Of a DNA stretch of 64,000 bases, positions 60,710 to 64,000 are shown piece after piece (position 1 is the stretch's first letter; every line of letters starts with the position of its first letter). Source of the stretch: UBA1660 sp964462035 (GTDB lineage Bacteria > Myxococcota_A > Polyangia > Polyangiales > Houyiibacteriaceae); contig CAYXAP010000051.1 of the NCBI GenBank assembly GCA_964462035.1, positions 1 to 64,000 on the forward strand. The letters are read 5' to 3'. Made by a program: the position numbers and the translations under genes. The notes below the pieces were generated by a model. The model worked only from the letters and a program-made list of their open reading frames with translations, did no database searches and was not told the origin of the DNA.

Positions 60710-61333
60710 TCAGCGGAGCAATAGCGCGGCGACCACGATCGCCACGACGGCGACGACCAGCCCGACCCACACGGGTGTCGCCGTCGCCCCGCCCGATTCG
60801 TTGACCGGGATCGCCGTCGGGCTGTCCGCAGGGACGACGGATGGGGGAATGCGAATCGCGATGTAGAGGTCGCCTGGCCCCTTGCCGTCGGAGTTGTCCG
60901 AGCCCTTGCCGCGCAGGCGAAGGATCTGACCGTCACGGATCTCCGGCGGGATGGTCACCTGGAGTGTCTCGGCGCGGGTCCTGCGAGCCTCGCCTCCGCA
61001 GCGCCTGCATTCCTTGGCCGAGCCGCTGCCGCCGCAGTCGGGGCAGGTGGTGCCGATCTGAAAGGCGCCGCGCTGCATGAGCTTCTTGCCCTTGCCGTCG
61101 CAACTCCCACAGGGGTCGCTCTCCGCCGGCTCGCGCCCGCTGCCGTGGCAGCCCGGACACCCGATCAGCCGTTCGACCCTCACCGTGCGCTTGCCGCGGA
61201 GCAGGTCGTCGCGATCGAGCTCGAGCTCGATCCGAAGGTCGGGTCCCTTGGTCGCGCCGCCCCCGAAGAAGTCACCGAGGAGCCCTTCGAGCTCTCCGAA
61301 CATCGCTCGGACGTCCTCGTCGTCGTCGCTCAC
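60710..61333 (-). CDS. J-domain-less DnaJ-type zinc-finger protein with C-terminal membrane helix
   Basis: Protein of 207 residues starting at GTG 61333, overlapping the upstream stop (GTGA). It holds a DnaJ-like core: a first strand region (DLRIELELDRDDLLRGKRTV), four zinc half-sites (CPGCHGSG, CGSCDGKG, CPDCGGSG, CRRCGGEA) and a C-terminal client-binding strand pair (ETLQVTIPPEIRDGQILRL, GDLYIAIRIPP). There is no J domain, so it cannot stimulate DnaK in the ordinary way. The tail is a hydrophobic helix (VWVGLVVAVVAIVVAALLLR), implying tail-anchoring in the inner membrane. Possible chaperone or redox role at the membrane; not characterised as far as I know. Confidence 0.85.
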   Translation of the reverse strand: MSDDDEDVRAMFGELEGLLGDFFGGGATKGPDLRIELELDRDDLLRGKRTVRVERLIGCPGCHGSGREPAESDPCGSCDGKGKKLMQRGAFQIGTTCPDCGGSGSAKECRRCGGEARRTRAETLQVTIPPEIRDGQILRLRGKGSDNSDGKGPGDLYIAIRIPPSVVPADSPTAIPVNESGGATATPVWVGLVVAVVAIVVAALLLR

Positions 61334-62010
61334 TCGACGCGCTCCACTCGAACCCGCCGGTCGTAGCGGTTCACGTCGGGTGCGCCCGGTCCGGTGAGCT
61401 CGAGCTCCGCCAGCCCGGCGAACCCGTCCGCGCGGTCGACCGATACATGGCCCTCGCTGCGCCACTCGTTCACGGCCGTGGTCACCGTCGACGTGACCGA
61501 GAAGGTCACCGCGTCCGAGTCCATGTGGGCCAGCTGGAAGCTCGTTCGACGGGTCCGTTCCATCCCGTCGACCCAGCGCCGGATGGAGGCCACGTCGGCG
61601 CACACCGGGTCCATGGTCAGCCCGGCGGGGCGAAACGCGAAGGTGGTCAGGTTCTGGAGCACCCCCGGGTGCGCCTCGCCGCTCACCCGCGGCGGCTCGA
61701 GCGGGACTCCGTCCTCGTCGAGCTTCCACCGAAGCTCCGCTCCATCGAGGGAGCCCAGCGCGCTCGAGGCGGGCTCGACCGTCAGCTCGTTCTCCACGGC
61801 GGACCAGCCATCGTCGGCCGGCTCGAAGCGGAGGGTGCTGCGGTAGGTCTGGCCGCGCTCCTGGATCTCGACTCGATAGGTGCCACTCGGCCGAAAGCGG
61901 AGCGCCGGTCCCTCGCACGGGGGGTCGATCGCCGCGGGCTCGGCGGGCGACTCTTCGTTCGCCTCGCAGCCAGCGAGCACGAGCACCATCATTCCGAGCG
62001 CGCGCCCCAC
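61330..62010 (-). CDS. Lipoprotein, hypothetical
   Basis: Lipoprotein of 226 residues. GTG 62010 gives VGRALGMMVLVLAGC as signal and lipobox; longer frames upstream are basic and not signal-like. The mature part has a short Glu/Ala/Pro linker, then a single domain with SGTYRVEIQERGQTYRSTLR, LTTFAFRPAGLTMDPVC and a C-terminal FAGLAELELTGPGAPD. No family recognised; the pattern resembles lipid-carrier or quality-control lipoproteins with a beta-barrel-like core, but this is only impression. Overlaps the DnaJ-like gene. Confidence 0.78.
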   Translation of the reverse strand: MGRALGMMVLVLAGCEANEESPAEPAAIDPPCEGPALRFRPSGTYRVEIQERGQTYRSTLRFEPADDGWSAVENELTVEPASSALGSLDGAELRWKLDEDGVPLEPPRVSGEAHPGVLQNLTTFAFRPAGLTMDPVCADVASIRRWVDGMERTRRTSFQLAHMDSDAVTFSVTSTVTTAVNEWRSEGHVSVDRADGFAGLAELELTGPGAPDVNRYDRRVRVERVE

Positions 62011-62080
62011 GGGGCGACCTACGCTCGGCCGAGCCAGGTCTTCCCTGCGATGGCCGCCTTCCACTCGGCGGATGGTGCCT

Positions 62081-62650
62081 TCAACGCCACTCGCCGTCGA
62101 TCTGTAAGACCGGCGGATCGACGGACTCGTCGAGCGAGTACTCGGTCGACAGATCGTGGGCGCCGACGAGCTCGAAGAGCCGGTGGACATAGGCGTGCAG
62201 GTAGATCGCGAAGAAGGGATCGAAGGGCGCGACGCCGCTCAGCACCCCGGTCGCACGGGTCGGCGAGTGGCGGGTCACCTCCCAGCGCCCCTGGTCGTAG
62301 AAGCGCCGCCAGTACTCGCCGGCCTTCTCGAGCACGAAGGCCGGGTTGGCCAGTCGGAGCACGAGCCGAAGCACGATCTTCAGGTCCCGGTCCGCCTCGT
62401 AGCGACCGATCTCGGGTACGAGCGATCCGTCGCCGTCCCCGAGGACCCGATCGATCGTTCGGAGCAGGCGATGCTGTAGCGCGAGGTCGTGCCAAGTCAT
62501 CGGGACCAGCGACCGGACCTCGGCGGCCTCGTGGGGCTCGAGCTCGGCGAGCACGCGTTCCATCGCATCGGGACCCCACCGCTGGAGCACGAAGCTCCGC
62601 ATGTAGTGCATGTTCGATCCCTTGGCGCGTCCCATCGACGGGTCGCCCAT
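62081..62650 (-). CDS. DUF2378 (TIGR02265) family protein
   Basis: Cytoplasmic protein of 189 residues that fits the family restricted to Myxococcales: KGSNMHYMRSFVLQRWGPDA near the start, MTWHDLALQHRLLRTIDRVL in the middle, and RRFYDQGRWEVTRHSPTRA then FDPFFAIYLHAYVHRLFELVGA. Members occur in many copies per genome with unknown function. It follows the MscS gene by 31 bases on the same strand. The ATG at 62650 is used; one at 62635 is possible. Confidence 0.85.
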   Translation of the reverse strand: MGDPSMGRAKGSNMHYMRSFVLQRWGPDAMERVLAELEPHEAAEVRSLVPMTWHDLALQHRLLRTIDRVLGDGDGSLVPEIGRYEADRDLKIVLRLVLRLANPAFVLEKAGEYWRRFYDQGRWEVTRHSPTRATGVLSGVAPFDPFFAIYLHAYVHRLFELVGAHDLSTEYSLDESVDPPVLQIDGEWR

Positions 62651-62681
62651 CGTAGGATTTTTGGCGCCCAGCTGAAAGGCT

Positions 62682-64000
62682 TCAGGCCTTCTTGGTCGCG
62701 TCGCTTCGGATGTGCAGGTCGCGCTGCGGGAAGGGAATCTCGATGCCGGCGGCCGCGAGGGCTTCGTCGATCGCGAGTCCCAGCTGTGACTTCGCCTCGG
62801 GCATGTCCGGCGGATGGGCGATCCAGATTTGCACCTGGAAGTCGATCGAGCTGTCGCCGAAGCCGGTCATCAGGATCGCGGGGGGCGGGCTGCTCAAGGT
62901 GAGCTCGAGGCTCCGCGCCGCCTCCGAGAGGATGCCGTGGACCTTTCGGAGGTCGCTGCCGTAGGCGACACCGACCGAGAGATCGACCCGCATCGAGGCG
63001 TCATCGTGGGTCCAGTTCACCAGCTCCCCCTCGATGAGCTTCGAGTTGGGAATGATGACGTCCGCGCCGGTCCACGAACGGATGGTGCTGGAGCGGATGC
63101 CAATCTTGGTGATGGTCCCGCGGAAGCCGACGATGTCGATGGTGTCGCCGATCTTCACCGGTCGGCCGAAGATGAGCAGCAACCCCGACACGAAGTTGCT
63201 GACGACGTTCTGCAGACCGAAACCGACACCGACGCCGAGCGCACCCGCGAAGAGCGCGAGCTGGGACATCCCGATGCCCGCCGCCGCGGCGGCGAGCAGG
63301 AAGCCCAGCGCGAGCACGGTGTAGCGAACGATGAGCGCCGCCGCCGCGGGGACGCCGGGGCCGAGCTTCAAGCGTGGTGCGACGTCCTCCTCGAGCGCGG
63401 TCGAGAGCACGCGCGAGACCACGACCGCTGCCCAGATGCCCAGGCAGAAGGCGAGCACCTCGCCGAGCGAGATGTCGACCTCGCCGAGCTGCACCGACTC
63501 GCCGAGCGCTGCCGTCGCGTGCGCGACGAACGCGTCGCGCAGGCGGAAGTAGTCGAGCGTGACCCAGAGGAAGCCGAGCGAGAAGATGACGCCCGCGGCC
63601 CGCCGCATCGCGACGCGGGTGGTCTCGGCGTGGCGCCCGAGCACCGTGCTCCGGGCAAAGGCGGTCGTGAGCGAGCCCTCGACCAGCCCGGTGAACGCCC
63701 AGTGCAGCGCGAGTAGGACGACGAAGACGAAGGCGCTGGCGATGGTGCCCTCGACGAGGAGCACCGCGAGCGGCACATAGCCCGCGACGCACGCGCCGAG
63801 GCCCACCAGCGCGGTGATGCTCGCGACACCCCATGCTGGTCGCGCGACTCCCTCGGAGCGCCAGGCGCACCAGGCGAAGCCGACCGTGGCGCTCACCGCC
63901 GTGGCCTGGAGGGCTAGCCGGTGCTCGATGTTGTGTTCGTCGAGGAGCAGGCGGATCCACTCGAGGCCGTAGAGCACGACCACCATCGCCGTGATCTTCC
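62682..64000 (-). CDS. MscS-family mechanosensitive channel (5' end outside window)
   Basis: Inner-membrane channel, at least 434 residues, with about six N-terminal helices followed by the MscS pore helix (ALFAGALGVGVGFGLQNVVS) and the conserved beta domain start (NFVSGLLLIFGRPVKIGDTI). The cytoplasmic domain continues as VGFRGTITKIGIRSSTIRSW and ends with the alpha/beta cage (VQIWIAHPP). MscS channels open on membrane tension to release solutes. The frame stays open through base 64000, so the first in-window ATG at 63986 may not be the true start. Confidence 0.93.
   Translation of the reverse strand, partial: KITAMVVVLYGLEWIRLLLDEHNIEHRLALQATAVSATVGFAWCAWRSEGVARPAWGVASITALVGLGACVAGYVPLAVLLVEGTIASAFVFVVLLALHWAFTGLVEGSLTTAFARSTVLGRHAETTRVAMRRAAGVIFSLGFLWVTLDYFRLRDAFVAHATAALGESVQLGEVDISLGEVLAFCLGIWAAVVVSRVLSTALEEDVAPRLKLGPGVPAAAALIVRYTVLALGFLLAAAAAGIGMSQLALFAGALGVGVGFGLQNVVSNFVSGLLLIFGRPVKIGDTIDIVGFRGTITKIGIRSSTIRSWTGADVIIPNSKLIEGELVNWTHDDASMRVDLSVGVAYGSDLRKVHGILSEAARSLELTLSSPPPAILMTGFGDSSIDFQVQIWIAHPPDMPEAKSQLGLAIDEALAAAGIEIPFPQRDLHIRSDATKKA

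Overview
The window is GC-rich, gene-dense DNA with about 52 protein genes and no rRNA, tRNA, CRISPR array or insertion sequence that I can recognise. Lineage markers point to Myxococcota, probably the Polyangia/Sandaracinaceae side. They are five Hanks-type Ser/Thr kinases (one with the HRDVSPQN catalytic loop typical of the phylum), many lipoproteins with Asp-Ala-Gly-rich linkers just after the lipobox, a MYXO-CTERM-like tail (56907-57971), a DUF2378/TIGR02265 protein (62081-62650) and small signal-peptide + TPR + PEGA + membrane-helix proteins beside kinases. The species assignment is inference.

Layout. 1-10 kb: a NAPE-PLD-like hydrolase, a Cys-rich lipoprotein, a ThrE-type exporter, an AHL-lactonase-like hydrolase, a secreted thermolysin-family protease, DUF427 and a phospholipase-D-like lipoprotein. 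9.3-15.6 kb: a LysR/SDR divergent pair, SRPBCC, MOSC and cold-shock-fold proteins, two coupled SET-domain genes and a CBS protein. 15.6-22.4 kb: two divergent arms that look like polar-lipid metabolism. The left arm has an Asp/Glu racemase, sulfotransferase, CDP-alcohol phosphotransferase and methyltransferase. The right arm has a PLD-family enzyme, a flippase-like membrane protein and a LicC/PntC-like cytidylyltransferase. 22.5-27.5 kb: a kinase, then an aldehyde dehydrogenase + GMC oxidoreductase pair. 27.9-37.6 kb: secreted proteins including a PLA2-motif protein and an FG-GAP lipoprotein, a second kinase, and a poly-Ser DUF1517 protein whose repeat contains a 100-N assembly gap.

37.6-52.1 kb holds what I consider the most interesting system. 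A Ser/Thr kinase (44569-45609) and an FHA-domain sigma-54 activator (45632-47038) are transcribed back to back, 22 bp apart. Around them are three perfect sigma-54 promoters (TGGCAC-N5-TTGCT), each in front of a secreted lipoprotein gene: a lectin/LamG/diheme-cytochrome fusion, a fibrinogen-like protein and a DNRLRE-repeat protein. Two of these promoters carry the same upstream dyad (GTGTCGC-N20-GCGACAC) exactly 61 bp before the -24 box. A third, imperfect dyad copy sits between another kinase gene and a trypsin-like lipoprotein gene. I read this as a phosphorylation-gated sigma-54 regulon for cell-surface and secreted proteins.

52.2-64 kb: an HtrA protease, a fifth kinase with its TPR/PEGA partner, a phosphodiester-glycosidase-like MYXO-CTERM protein coupled to a bare LuxR helix-turn-helix protein, two related envelope proteins (one with a 39-bp tandem repeat), a J-domain-less DnaJ zinc-finger protein with a C-terminal membrane anchor, a lipoprotein, DUF2378 and a truncated MscS channel. 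Many convergent gene pairs overlap or abut at their stop codons, and many same-strand pairs overlap by ATGA/GTGA, so operons are probably extensive. No gap between called genes exceeds about 280 bases.
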